Assembly (NCBI GenBank): GCA_947625645.1
Contig: CANQPE010000038.1
Coordinates: 1 to 41,903, forward strand
Direction of reading: 5' to 3'
Source: an uncultured Clostridia bacterium
Lineage (GTDB): Bacteria > Bacillota > Clostridia > TANB77 > CAG-508
Length of the DNA stretch: 41,903 bases
Below, piece after piece: positions 30,352-40,087 of this stretch (position 1 is its first letter; each line of letters begins with the position of its first letter). The notes beneath the pieces are model-generated. The model was not told where the DNA came from, did no database searches, and saw only the letters and a list, made by a program, of their open reading frames with translations. The position numbers were made by a program, and so were the translations under genes.

Positions 30352-31476
30352 TTATTTCCCCCAAACTGTTCTATTTACTATGTCTGTATAGCTTTGTATT
30401 ATCTTTACCACCTTTACAGACACATTAGTATCTGCATAATCTTCTGCCATTACAACTTCCTCATTGTTATCTTTCATTGATACAGCAAGTTCTAATGCTT
30501 GTTCCACCGTTTTATCTGTAATTCCACCGATTACTACAGAACCTTTATCTAAAACCTCTGGTCTTTCTGTAGATGTTCTAATTAGCACTCCTGCAAATCC
30601 TAACATTGCACTTTCTTCTGATAATGTTCCACTATCTGATAAAACACAGTATGCATTTTTTTGTAATTTATTGTAATCCATAAAACCAAATGGTTTTAAA
30701 TTTCGCACCAATGGATGAAATTTAAAATTTCTTTTTTCTATATATTTTTTGCTTCTAGGATGTGTAGAATATATAATAGGCATCTTATATTTTTCTGCAA
30801 TCTCATTTACTGCACTCATCAATGACATAAAATTTTCTTCATTGTCTATATTTTCCTCACGATGCGCTGATAACAATATGTACTTGTTTTTCTCTAATCC
30901 TAATCTTTCTAATACATCACTTTTTTCTATTGTTTCGCTATGGTCTCTCAGTACCTCTCTCATTGGTGAGCCTGTTACAAATATTGTTTTTCCATCTATC
31001 CCCTCTGATAATAAATATCTTCTTGAATGTTCTGTATATGGTAAATTAATGTCTGATATGTGATCTACTATTTTACGGTTAATCATCTCAGATACATTCC
31101 AATCCCAACATCTATTTCCGGCTTCCATATGAAAAATTGGAATCTTTAACCTTTTAGCAGAAATCGCTGATAAAGCTGAATTGGTATCTCCTAAAAGTAG
31201 AACTGCATCAGGTTTCTCTTTTTGCATTACTTCATAAGATTTAGCAATTATGTTTCCCATCGTTTCGCCTAAATCTTTTCCCGCACTATTTAGGTAGTAA
31301 TTTGGCTCTCTTAATCCTAAATCTTCAAAAAAGATTTTATTTAATTCATAATCCCAATTTTGCCCTGTATGAACTACAATATGCTCAAAATATTTGTCCG
31401 CACATTTCATGACTGCAGACAATCTTATGATTTCAGGTCTAGTCCCTATGATTGTCATTAATTTCAATTTGTTCAT
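30352..31476 (-). CDS. capG: UDP-N-acetylglucosamine 2-epimerase-like CapG/FnlC (UDP-L-FucNAc synthesis)
   Basis: MNKLKLMTIIGTRPEIIRLSAVMKC; HTGQNWDYELNKIFFEDLGL; adjacent to CapE and CapF. Start moved to the internal Met preceding KLKLM. Confidence 0.9.
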   Translation of the reverse strand: MNKLKLMTIIGTRPEIIRLSAVMKCADKYFEHIVVHTGQNWDYELNKIFFEDLGLREPNYYLNSAGKDLGETMGNIIAKSYEVMQKEKPDAVLLLGDTNSALSAISAKRLKIPIFHMEAGNRCWDWNVSEMINRKIVDHISDINLPYTEHSRRYLLSEGIDGKTIFVTGSPMREVLRDHSETIEKSDVLERLGLEKNKYILLSAHREENIDNEENFMSLMSAVNEIAEKYKMPIIYSTHPRSKKYIEKRNFKFHPLVRNLKPFGFMDYNKLQKNAYCVLSDSGTLSEESAMLGFAGVLIRTSTERPEVLDKGSVVIGGITDKTVEQALELAVSMKDNNEEVVMAEDYADTNVSVKVVKIIQSYTDIVNRTVWGK

Positions 31477-31477
31477 C

Positions 31478-32587
31478 TCATACCTCCATAAAATACGTAT
31501 CTGGTTTATCTGGATCAAAAACCTCATTTGCCCACATGATTGTTACCATATCTGTTTCACCAATATTTTCTATATTATGTGTATAACCACATGGTATATC
31601 TACTACTTCTATTTTTTCTCCACTTACTTTATATTCTATTACTTCATCAGAGTCTATTTTTCTAAATCTGATAATTCCGTTTCCTGCAACTACCACAAAT
31701 TTTTCATTTTTTGTATGATGCCAATGGTTTCCTTTCACAATTCCTGGTTTTGAAATATTGACTGAAACTTGTCCTCTTTCTTGTGTTTTAAATAGTTCTG
31801 TAAAAGAGCCTCTATTATCTACATTCATTTTAACTGCATAACTAAATTGATTTTTTGGTAAATAACTTAAATATGTGCTATATAATTTCTTTTCAAATCC
31901 ATCTTGCATATTTGGTAGTTCTAAACTTCTTCTTGAATCTCTAAAGCTTTCTATTAATCTTGCTATTTCTCCTAATTTTACTGTGTGTGTTACTGGTATA
32001 AATCCATATCCGCCTTCTATGTTTGCATTTCCGTTCATAGCATTGATAAATTCTTCTAATACATCATCTATATAAGCTAAATTCATTACCATTTCTGGGT
32101 CATTTATTTTGATTGGCAAATTATTTGCTATACTAAGACAAAATGTTGCTACAACACTGTTATAATTAGGTCTACACCATTTTCCAAATAAATTAGTAAG
32201 CCTATAAACATATACTGTTACATCATTTTCTTTTGCATATTGAAATATTAAATCCTCACCTGCTTTTTTAGATTTTCCATATGGATTATCTAATTTAGCT
32301 TGTATGGAAGATGTAATTAATATTGGACTTTTATTGTGGTTCTTTTTCAACTTCTCTAATAGTGTAGAAGTAAATCCAAAATTACCTTTCATAAAGTCCT
32401 CTTCCTTTTCTGGTCTATTCACACCTGCTAAATGAAATACAAAATTGCATTGTTTTGTATACTCTTCTAACTCCTCGTTTGTAGTATTTATATCACACTC
32501 AAAGATTTCATTATATCCCCTATTTTTCAATTCGGCTACTAAGTTTTTCCCTACAAATCCTTTTGCACCTGTCACCAATATTTTCAT
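31478..32587 (-). CDS. capF: CapF/FnlB-type bifunctional epimerase-reductase with C-terminal cupin
   Basis: MKILVTGAKGFVGKNLVAELKNRGY; PYGKSKKAGEDLI; cupin KGNHWHHTKNEKFVVVAGNGIIRFR. Confidence 0.93.
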   Translation of the reverse strand: MKILVTGAKGFVGKNLVAELKNRGYNEIFECDINTTNEELEEYTKQCNFVFHLAGVNRPEKEEDFMKGNFGFTSTLLEKLKKNHNKSPILITSSIQAKLDNPYGKSKKAGEDLIFQYAKENDVTVYVYRLTNLFGKWCRPNYNSVVATFCLSIANNLPIKINDPEMVMNLAYIDDVLEEFINAMNGNANIEGGYGFIPVTHTVKLGEIARLIESFRDSRRSLELPNMQDGFEKKLYSTYLSYLPKNQFSYAVKMNVDNRGSFTELFKTQERGQVSVNISKPGIVKGNHWHHTKNEKFVVVAGNGIIRFRKIDSDEVIEYKVSGEKIEVVDIPCGYTHNIENIGETDMVTIMWANEVFDPDKPDTYFMEV

Positions 32588-32608
32588 ATTTGTTCTTCTC
32601 CCACCTTT

Positions 32609-33673
32609 TTAGTTTGCTCCAAATAACTCATTTCCTCTAGTTTCAGGATTACCTGTATCCATCCCTTTTAATTCATTTTGTATGTAGTCTAACTTTAACA
32701 GTTTTTCTTTTACTTGTTCTACATTTAATAAGTCTGTGTTATTTGAATTAAATTCTGATAAGCTATTTCTTTCTTCATTTCCTTCCACAAAATACTTATC
32801 ATAATTTAGATCTCTTTTGTCACATGGTACTCTGTAAAAATTTCCCATATCAATTGCATGCACACATTCTTCATTTGTAAGAAGCGTTTCATACATTTTT
32901 TCGCCATGTCTGATTCCTATTATTTTCGTTTCTTTATCAGTAGCCCCAAATAATTCTTTCACTGCTTGTGCTAATACTTCTATCGTACATGCAGGTGCTT
33001 TTTGTACCATAATATCTCCTGCATTTGCATTTTGAAATGCAAATATAACAAGTTCTACTGCTTCCTCCAAGCTCATAATAAACCTAGTCATCTTTGGTTC
33101 TGTAATTGTTAATGGTCTTCTAGCTTTTATTTGTTCAATAAATAAAGGAATGACAGAACCTCTTGAACACATAACATTTCCATATCTTGTCGCACATATG
33201 GTGGTTTTTTCTGGGTCTACTGTTCTAGCTTTTGCAACAATTACCTTTTCCATCATAGCTTTAGACGTTCCCATAGCATTGACAGGATATGCTGCTTTAT
33301 CTGTTGAAAGGCATATTACTTTTTTTACCCCTTCATCAATTGCTGCTGTTAATACATTCTCTGTTCCCAGCACATTAGTCTTTACCGCTTCTAATGGAAA
33401 AAATTCACAACTAGGTACTTGCTTTAATGCTGCTGCATGGAAAATATAATCAACTTCGTGCATGGCATTTTTAACACTTTGTAAGTCCCTAACATCCCCT
33501 ATGTAAAATTTTATTTTATCATTATGATATTCTTTTCTCATGTCATCTTGCTTTTTTTCATCACGTGAAAATATTCTTATTTCTCCTATATCTGTATCTA
33601 AAAATCTATTTAATACGGCATGTCCAAATGAACCTGTTCCCCCTGTTATTAATAATTTTTTTCCTTTAAACAT
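32609..33673 (-). CDS. capE: CapE/FnlA-type UDP-GlcNAc 4,6-dehydratase/5-epimerase
   Basis: MFKGKKLLITGGTGSFGHAVLNRFLDTDIGEIRIFSRDEKKQDDMR; IFHAAALKQVPSCEFFPLEAVKTNV. Confidence 0.94.
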   Translation of the reverse strand: MFKGKKLLITGGTGSFGHAVLNRFLDTDIGEIRIFSRDEKKQDDMRKEYHNDKIKFYIGDVRDLQSVKNAMHEVDYIFHAAALKQVPSCEFFPLEAVKTNVLGTENVLTAAIDEGVKKVICLSTDKAAYPVNAMGTSKAMMEKVIVAKARTVDPEKTTICATRYGNVMCSRGSVIPLFIEQIKARRPLTITEPKMTRFIMSLEEAVELVIFAFQNANAGDIMVQKAPACTIEVLAQAVKELFGATDKETKIIGIRHGEKMYETLLTNEECVHAIDMGNFYRVPCDKRDLNYDKYFVEGNEERNSLSEFNSNNTDLLNVEQVKEKLLKLDYIQNELKGMDTGNPETRGNELFGAN

Positions 33674-33676
33674 CTT

Positions 33677-34924
33677 TTATCTTCCCTTCTTATATGCTTG
33701 TTTGATTGATTCTATATATTGTTTAGTTGCTTGTGCTCTAGTTAAATGCATTTCAATATATTTTCTTGCATTATTTCCATATTCTGCTAGTAAATCTTGA
33801 TTTTGATATAACTTGATGATTGCATCTTTTAATTCTGTTTCATTATCTGATGTTGCAAATATTCCTATTTTATTTTCTTCTATTATTTTCTGCAATTCTG
33901 TTTCTCTATCAAAGCTAGCAATAATTGGTGTTCCTGTTGCCATAATGGTCCAAGTTTTACTTGGAATAGAAACGCCTCCAAAGCCCCTCTTACATATAAC
34001 AATTGAAACATTTGCCATACTATATACTTCTGAAACCTTTTCATATGTTTGTAATGGAAATATTTTTAGATTTTCTAACTTTTCTTTTTCTACCATTTCT
34101 TCAATCGTTTTTTTCTCAGTTCCATCTCCAAAAATAATAAACTCTATTTCCTTATATTCTTGCATCTGGATCGCTACTTTTACAAGCAATTCTATATTTT
34201 GTGCTTTTCCTATATTTCCTGCATAAAGTACATTAAATTTATGTTTATCGATATCAAATTGTTGAAAAATGCTATTTTTTTCGGTTTCTATTGGCTTTAC
34301 TTTTTCTTCATCTACCCAATTATGAATTACTTTTATTTTTTCTTCTGGAACCTGTTTCTTAATAAGATTAGATTTGAAGTCCTCTGAAGGTACATGAATG
34401 CTATCTGCATTCTTATATGTTATATTTTCTATTTTTTCTCCCAACCTATACATGAATGATTTTTGGCTGGTTATATTGGTACTGACTAAAGTTTCTGGAA
34501 AAATATCTTGTAAATTATATATAAATGGCCATTTATGAATTTTTTTTATGATAGTTCCTACGATTCCATTGGTCGGAGGTGTACTTCCCATCATAATGAC
34601 ATCTATATTTTTAAGGTAGAATGTATACAAAATCTGTTTTATTCCTTGTAAGATATATCGAATCATTCTTTGTATGGTGCTTGTTTTTTCTCTAAATAAT
34701 CGATATCGATTGATTGTTAACCTACCATTATACAATTGTTCTTTTTTTCGTTTTTTGTAGATATTCCTTTCTTGTTTGCTCACACCTCGTGTTGGAATCG
34801 GTGTGTATACTGTAATTTCATTCTTTTCATCCTCTTTTAAAAAGTCTTCTATAATATTTTCATTCAAATATCTTCCCGAATATTTTTCTGGCTCATAGTA
34901 AGCTGGTAAATATAATAGTTTCAT
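33677..34924 (-). CDS. Glycosyltransferase family 4 (WbuB-like)
   Basis: KLLYLPAYYEPEKYSGRYLNENIIEDF; NVLYAGNIGKAQNIELLVKVA; GGVSIPSKTWTIMATGTPIIASFD. Confidence 0.87.
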   Translation of the reverse strand: MKLLYLPAYYEPEKYSGRYLNENIIEDFLKEDEKNEITVYTPIPTRGVSKQERNIYKKRKKEQLYNGRLTINRYRLFREKTSTIQRMIRYILQGIKQILYTFYLKNIDVIMMGSTPPTNGIVGTIIKKIHKWPFIYNLQDIFPETLVSTNITSQKSFMYRLGEKIENITYKNADSIHVPSEDFKSNLIKKQVPEEKIKVIHNWVDEEKVKPIETEKNSIFQQFDIDKHKFNVLYAGNIGKAQNIELLVKVAIQMQEYKEIEFIIFGDGTEKKTIEEMVEKEKLENLKIFPLQTYEKVSEVYSMANVSIVICKRGFGGVSIPSKTWTIMATGTPIIASFDRETELQKIIEENKIGIFATSDNETELKDAIIKLYQNQDLLAEYGNNARKYIEMHLTRAQATKQYIESIKQAYKKGR

Positions 34925-34938
34925 TCATATACTTCCCC

Positions 34939-35583
34939 TTATTGTTTTATGATTTCTTCTTTTTTTACTACGGATTCATCTATATTTGTTTCAACATTCG
35001 TATAAATATTGTTTCTTTTAAATACCGTAATAAATGTTTTAAAGAATATTTTTACATCTAATATAAAATTTACATTATTCGCATACCATGCATCTTTTAA
35101 TCTTTTTTCTCTTACTGCTATTCCATTTCTATAATAAGCCTGTGTATACCCCGTAATTCCTGGTTTTACTTTCATTTTGTCTTCTTCATCTGGCTGATAT
35201 GTTCCCAAAGATTCTACGTCACCTGCTCTAGGTCCTATTATATTCATATCTCCTTTTAAAACATTTATAATTTGCATGACTTCATCTATACTAGTTTCTC
35301 TAATAAATTTTCCAACTTTTGTCACTCTTTTATCATCTTTGGCATTATATGTACTTCCATCTTTATTTAATATGTTTGGCGAATCTATTTTCATGGAACG
35401 AAATTTATACATGTCAAAAATTTTATAATTCTTTCCTATTCTTTTTGACTTATATATAATGGGACCTCCGTCTTCCAGTTTTATAGCAATTCCTACAATT
35501 ATAAAAATTAAAATAAAAAATGGTAAAGCTATTATACACAAAATGATATCTATCATTCTTTTCAATATGAAATATATCTTCAT
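34939..35583 (-). CDS. Monotopic phosphoglycosyl transferase (PglC/EpsL-like sugar transferase)
   Basis: LKRMIDIILCIIALPFFILIFI; YKFRSMKID; RETSIDEVMQIINVLKGDMNIIGPRAG; VKPGITGYTQ. Confidence 0.93.
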   Translation of the reverse strand: MKIYFILKRMIDIILCIIALPFFILIFIIVGIAIKLEDGGPIIYKSKRIGKNYKIFDMYKFRSMKIDSPNILNKDGSTYNAKDDKRVTKVGKFIRETSIDEVMQIINVLKGDMNIIGPRAGDVESLGTYQPDEEDKMKVKPGITGYTQAYYRNGIAVREKRLKDAWYANNVNFILDVKIFFKTFITVFKRNNIYTNVETNIDESVVKKEEIIKQ

Positions 35584-36788
35584 TTAACTCTCCTAATTTC
35601 AAATTTTTTTCGTATATTTTCTTTCATTTGCTCTGCAAATTCTTCTGTTTTCTGCATTGTTTCTTTAGAAACAACAACCCATCCACATGCATCTGCATTC
35701 GTTCTATATTCTCCAATTTCATCTCCTATTTTTTTATTTAATACGATGTCAATTACTTCTTTTCTATCTATCAATTCCTCTATATTATCTATATTGGTTA
35801 TTATTCCTGGTCCAAAGTTTAAAATCTTTGTTGAAATATTTTTTTGTGTTTTCACATTTAAATCCAATTGTTCTCCTAAACTTTGTTTTATTAAATTTTG
35901 CATGACATCTACTCCCGTGGCATTTGGTATAATATGAGAACCTATTAAATTTCCTCCCATTCTTGCTCCTACATCAATTATATTAACTTCATTTTTGTCA
36001 GATAAAATAATATCCATATTTACACTACCATATTGAATTCCCAGGATTTTAATTGCTCTTTTTACTTCATTTTTTATTTTATTTTCTACCAATTGTGAAA
36101 GTCCAGATGGAATGCAATGACCTAATTCAGCATAATTAGGATATTTCGTCATATGCTTTTTCATAATTCCTAACACGTATACTTCTTCTCTGTCTACAAA
36201 ACTTTCTACTCCATACTCTTCTCCTTGTATAAACGTTTCGATAAAAGCCTTTTTACAAATAGAACTTTCTACTGCTTTTTGTACCGCCTTTTCTAATTCA
36301 ATTTCATCTTCAATCTTACTAATCGCTTTACTTCCACTGCCATCAACCGGTTTCACAATAACTGGATATTGAATTTGCTTTTTTACGGAGTTTAACTCCT
36401 CACTATTTTTAATCTCAAAAAATTGTATAGAAGTATTTTTATTGTTTGTATATATGGCTTTTTTTACTTCATATTTGTTTTTTATCAATTTTGCTACTTT
36501 CACATTATTTCCCACTAGTTTCATATTTTCAACTATATAACTAACCGTTTCTATTGGAAAATCTGTTGCCACTGTTAATACTGCATCGATTTGATTTTTG
36601 ATTGCATACTGTAAGCATTTTTCCCTGTTGACGATATCTATTGCTTTATAATAATTGGCATAATGAAATCCTATTGCTTCAGGATTTTTATCAACACATA
36701 ATGAAATATACCCCATTTCATTTATTTTTTTTATTAACGGAACTTGAAGTGATCCACCCCCAAGTACCAAAATCTTTTTTTTATTCAA
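35580..36788 (-). CDS. ATP-grasp family ligase-like protein
   Basis: KKILVLGGGSLQVPLIKKINEMGYISLCVDKNPEA; YPVIVKPVDGSGSKAISKI; EVNIIDVGARMGGNLIGSHIIPNATG. Confidence 0.88.
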   Translation of the reverse strand: MNKKKILVLGGGSLQVPLIKKINEMGYISLCVDKNPEAIGFHYANYYKAIDIVNREKCLQYAIKNQIDAVLTVATDFPIETVSYIVENMKLVGNNVKVAKLIKNKYEVKKAIYTNNKNTSIQFFEIKNSEELNSVKKQIQYPVIVKPVDGSGSKAISKIEDEIELEKAVQKAVESSICKKAFIETFIQGEEYGVESFVDREEVYVLGIMKKHMTKYPNYAELGHCIPSGLSQLVENKIKNEVKRAIKILGIQYGSVNMDIILSDKNEVNIIDVGARMGGNLIGSHIIPNATGVDVMQNLIKQSLGEQLDLNVKTQKNISTKILNFGPGIITNIDNIEELIDRKEVIDIVLNKKIGDEIGEYRTNADACGWVVVSKETMQKTEEFAEQMKENIRKKFEIRRVK

Positions 36789-37977
36789 TTTCTTTTTTTA
36801 CCTCTTTTATTATATATTCCACCTGTTCGTCTGTTAGCAACGTATGTAGTGGTAATGTTATTTCATTTTGATACATATCATAGGCATTCGGAAAATTTTT
36901 TATATCAAATCCCATATTACGATATGCTGTCATCATTGGCAATGGTTTATAATGTACATTTGTAGTTATTCCTATATCTGCTAATTTTTTAATGACTTCA
37001 TTTCTTTCTCGTTCATTTTTTCCTAACAATCTAACCAAATATAAATGTCCACTTGATTGCATTTGCTCTGTATCATGTTGTAAAAGTTGCACATGGCAAT
37101 CTTTTAAGCCTTCATGATATTTTTTTATAATTTCTTTTCTTCTTTTTAGTAAATTTTCATATCTCGATAATTGTGCCAATCCGATTGAAGCCATTATATC
37201 TGTCATATTACATTTATAAGCGGGTATTTTTATGTCATATTCCCATCCATTACTTTGGTTTTTTGATAAAGCATCTTTATTCTGCCCATGCAACGACCAT
37301 AACATGAATTGATTATATATATAATCATCATCAATTCCTTCTATCGTTTTCCATGTTACAGCTCCACCTTCTGCTGTTGTTAAGTTTTTTACAGCATGAA
37401 AAGAAAAACTTGTAAAATCTGCTATATTTCCTGTGCTAATTCCTTGATATTTTGCGCCAAAAGAATGTGCTCCATCTGCTACAATTGCTATTCTCCCAAT
37501 TTTTTCTTGAAACATAGAATGTGGTGTGAATTTATCTTTATTTTTATTGACTATTTCAAATAACTTTTCATAATTTGCTGGTATTCCAGCTAAATCTACC
37601 GGTATAATAGCTTTTGTATGATTCGTTATTTTTTCTTCTATATGTTCATAATCCATTTCATAAGAATTTTTTCCTGTGTCAATAAAAACAATTTTTGCCC
37701 CCACATGTTCAATTACACTTGCTGAAGCTGTGTATGTATATGCTGGAACAATTACTTCGTCGCCATTTCCAATTCCCAATAATCTTAGAATTAATTCCAA
37801 CCCTGCTGTTGCCGAATTGAGGCACACCGCTTTGTTTGTTCCACAAAATTCTGCAATTTGTTTTTCAAACTTTTTTGTTTTTGGGCCTGTGGTAATCCAT
37901 CCAGATTTTAATGTATCAACGACTTCTTCTATTTCTTTTGACGTTATATCTGGTGGTGAAAATTGAATATGGTTCAA
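36781..37977 (-). CDS. DegT/DnrJ/EryC1/StrS aminotransferase (PglE/EpsN-like)
   Basis: SPPDITSKEIEEVVDTLKSGWITTGPKTKKFEKQIAEFCGTNKAVCLNSATAGLEL; FTSFSFHAVKNLTTAEGGAV (PLP Lys). Confidence 0.95.
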   Translation of the reverse strand: MNHIQFSPPDITSKEIEEVVDTLKSGWITTGPKTKKFEKQIAEFCGTNKAVCLNSATAGLELILRLLGIGNGDEVIVPAYTYTASASVIEHVGAKIVFIDTGKNSYEMDYEHIEEKITNHTKAIIPVDLAGIPANYEKLFEIVNKNKDKFTPHSMFQEKIGRIAIVADGAHSFGAKYQGISTGNIADFTSFSFHAVKNLTTAEGGAVTWKTIEGIDDDYIYNQFMLWSLHGQNKDALSKNQSNGWEYDIKIPAYKCNMTDIMASIGLAQLSRYENLLKRRKEIIKKYHEGLKDCHVQLLQHDTEQMQSSGHLYLVRLLGKNERERNEVIKKLADIGITTNVHYKPLPMMTAYRNMGFDIKNFPNAYDMYQNEITLPLHTLLTDEQVEYIIKEVKKEIE

Positions 37978-37978
37978 C

Positions 37979-39841
37979 TTAATTCCTTCTTTCTTCTCTA
38001 AATGTTGGTACTATTTTTTTTATAACTTCTTTTATTTCTTGTTTTTGATTATTGTTATATTTCATAATTGCTTCATTCAAAACGTCTAACTTCTCCTCCA
38101 CCATTTTCATATCAATATCACTTGGTGGAGCAATAAAAATTTTGTCATGTTTTGTTTCTTCCAATCCTTCTTCTGCCATAAGCAATTCTTCATATAGTTT
38201 TTCTCCTGGTCGTAAGCCTGTTACTTTAATTTGCATATCTACATTTGGCTCATACCCTGATAATCGAATTAATTTTAAGGCCATATCATAAATTTTAACG
38301 GGTTCTCCCATGTTAAGTACAAATATCTCTCCGCATTTTGCATACGTCATAGCTTGTAAGACAAGTGATACAGCTTCTGGTATTGTCATAAAAAATCTTG
38401 TAATATCTTTATGAGTTACCGTTACTGGTCCTCCACTTGCAATTTGTTTTTTGAATAGTGGTACAACTGAACCATTGCTTCCTAATACATTTCCAAATCT
38501 AACTGCTGCATACTCTGTTTGACTCACCTTAGCTTTTGCCTGCACTATCATTTCACACAAACGCTTTGTTGCTCCCATTATGTTTGTTGGATTTACTGCC
38601 TTATCTGTTGAAATTAGAATAAACCTTTTTACTTGATATTCATCTGAGCAATTTACAACATTGTAAGTTCCAAATATATTGTTTTTAATGGCTTCTAATG
38701 GGCTTGTTTCCATTAGTGGTACATGTTTATGTGCTGCTGCATGGAAAACTAAGTATGGTCTAAATTCTGCAAATATTTCGTCTAGTCTTTTCTTGTCCCT
38801 TACACTTGCAACAATGGCACAGACTTCTTGTTCTGGATAATTATATGCTAATTCTTGTTCAATGTCATATAAATTATTTTCATAGATATCAACAATCACT
38901 AATTTTTTAGGATTGTATTTGACAATTTGCCTACAAAGTTCTGAACCAATTGAGCCTCCCCCACCAGTTACTAGAACTACTTTGCCTTTAATGAGTTTTC
39001 CTATATTTTTATTGTCTAACGCAATAGTATCTCTTCCTAATAAGTCCTCAATTTCTACATTTCTAAAATTATCCATTAAGCTTTTGTTTTGAATTAAATC
39101 TTTTGTTCCTGGTAATATTCTTACTTTGCAACCTGTTTGTTGGCAAATATTGAGTATGTTTTTTCTTTCTTCATTTGATATATTTGAAATTGTAAACAAG
39201 ATTAATTCTACATTTTTTTCTTTGCAAATTCGGATGATGTCATTTCTTGTTCCTAATATTTTATTTCCTGAGATAGCATAATCTACTTTGTTGGGATTAT
39301 CATCAATTAACCCTACCACATGGTACGTATCTTGCATCGTTGTTTTTAAAGTTCCTAATATAATCGTTGCAGCATTTCCTGCTCCAATTAATAATACATT
39401 TTTCTTGACGGTGTCATCTTCTTTTTGTACTTTATATCCTTCCGTTAGGATTAATCTTAATATCACTCTGTATCCTATAATTGCCGTAACAATAATAAGG
39501 GCAGCTACCATATTCGTTCTCGTACTGACAATCGTGGTTAAACGAAATGTTACTTTTAATGTTGTTAAGATTGTATAAGCAATTAGGCATGCTAAAATAT
39601 AAACTAAATAATCATATCCCGTTTCATATCTTGTGATATTATCATATGTCTTAAACACGTGCAATGTAAATGAATACATAATGACAGCTAATATGATGGT
39701 ATTTATCATGACTCTATTGGGTTCGTCTTCTATAATGAATTGGTTGTTAATTAAAACATATGCTATATAATACGCCATGACGACAATAATGATATCCATC
39801 ATTCTTAAAATGACATTTCTATGTTTTTTCAATAAATTCAA
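37979..39841 (-). CDS. CapD/PglF/EpsC-type membrane nucleotide-sugar 4,6-dehydratase
   Basis: N-terminal TMs; KGKVVLVTGGGGSIGSELCRQIVKYNPKKLVIVDIYENNLYDIEQEL; AAAHKHVPLMETSPLEAIKNNIFGT. Likely TTG start at 39841 with RBS AGAAGGGG; the ORF-track ATG is at 39892. Confidence 0.93.
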   Translation of the reverse strand: MNLLKKHRNVILRMMDIIIVVMAYYIAYVLINNQFIIEDEPNRVMINTIILAVIMYSFTLHVFKTYDNITRYETGYDYLVYILACLIAYTILTTLKVTFRLTTIVSTRTNMVAALIIVTAIIGYRVILRLILTEGYKVQKEDDTVKKNVLLIGAGNAATIILGTLKTTMQDTYHVVGLIDDNPNKVDYAISGNKILGTRNDIIRICKEKNVELILFTISNISNEERKNILNICQQTGCKVRILPGTKDLIQNKSLMDNFRNVEIEDLLGRDTIALDNKNIGKLIKGKVVLVTGGGGSIGSELCRQIVKYNPKKLVIVDIYENNLYDIEQELAYNYPEQEVCAIVASVRDKKRLDEIFAEFRPYLVFHAAAHKHVPLMETSPLEAIKNNIFGTYNVVNCSDEYQVKRFILISTDKAVNPTNIMGATKRLCEMIVQAKAKVSQTEYAAVRFGNVLGSNGSVVPLFKKQIASGGPVTVTHKDITRFFMTIPEAVSLVLQAMTYAKCGEIFVLNMGEPVKIYDMALKLIRLSGYEPNVDMQIKVTGLRPGEKLYEELLMAEEGLEETKHDKIFIAPPSDIDMKMVEEKLDVLNEAIMKYNNNQKQEIKEVIKKIVPTFREERRN

Positions 39842-39897
39842 CGTTTTTCCCCTTCTTTTATTTTGTCTATTGGATTTATTTGTGGTGTCCATTTTTT

Positions 39898-39926
39898 ATT
39901 ATACATGAATTTTTTTTTTTTGACAA
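39898..39926 (-). promoter_or_regulatory. Putative sigma-A promoter of the polysaccharide operon
   Basis: Minus strand TTGTCA (39926-39921), 17-nt spacer including an A12 tract, TATAAT (39903-39898). Confidence 0.7.
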
Positions 39927-39964
39927 TACTTTTCATAATAAATTTGTAAATTTTTAAAAAATAC

Positions 39965-39994
39965 TAGACAAACTTTTATCTTTTGTGATATGAT
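39965..39994 (+). promoter_or_regulatory. Putative promoter for the secreted protein gene at 40088
   Basis: TAGACA, 18-nt spacer, TATGAT; divergent from the operon promoter. Confidence 0.4.
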
Positions 39995-40087
39995 TATTCT
40001 AAATTGAATGTAACAAGCATTCATTTGTATACTAAGTGCTTTTCATAGCATTTCCTTACAAATGAAAAGTTTTAGGAGGTTATTAAC

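Noticed and set aside
33150-33449. Plus-strand ORFs across the polysaccharide operon (e.g. 33150, 31394, 23006, 25107)
   Set aside because: All antisense to well-supported collinear genes; no RBS or recognisable domain.
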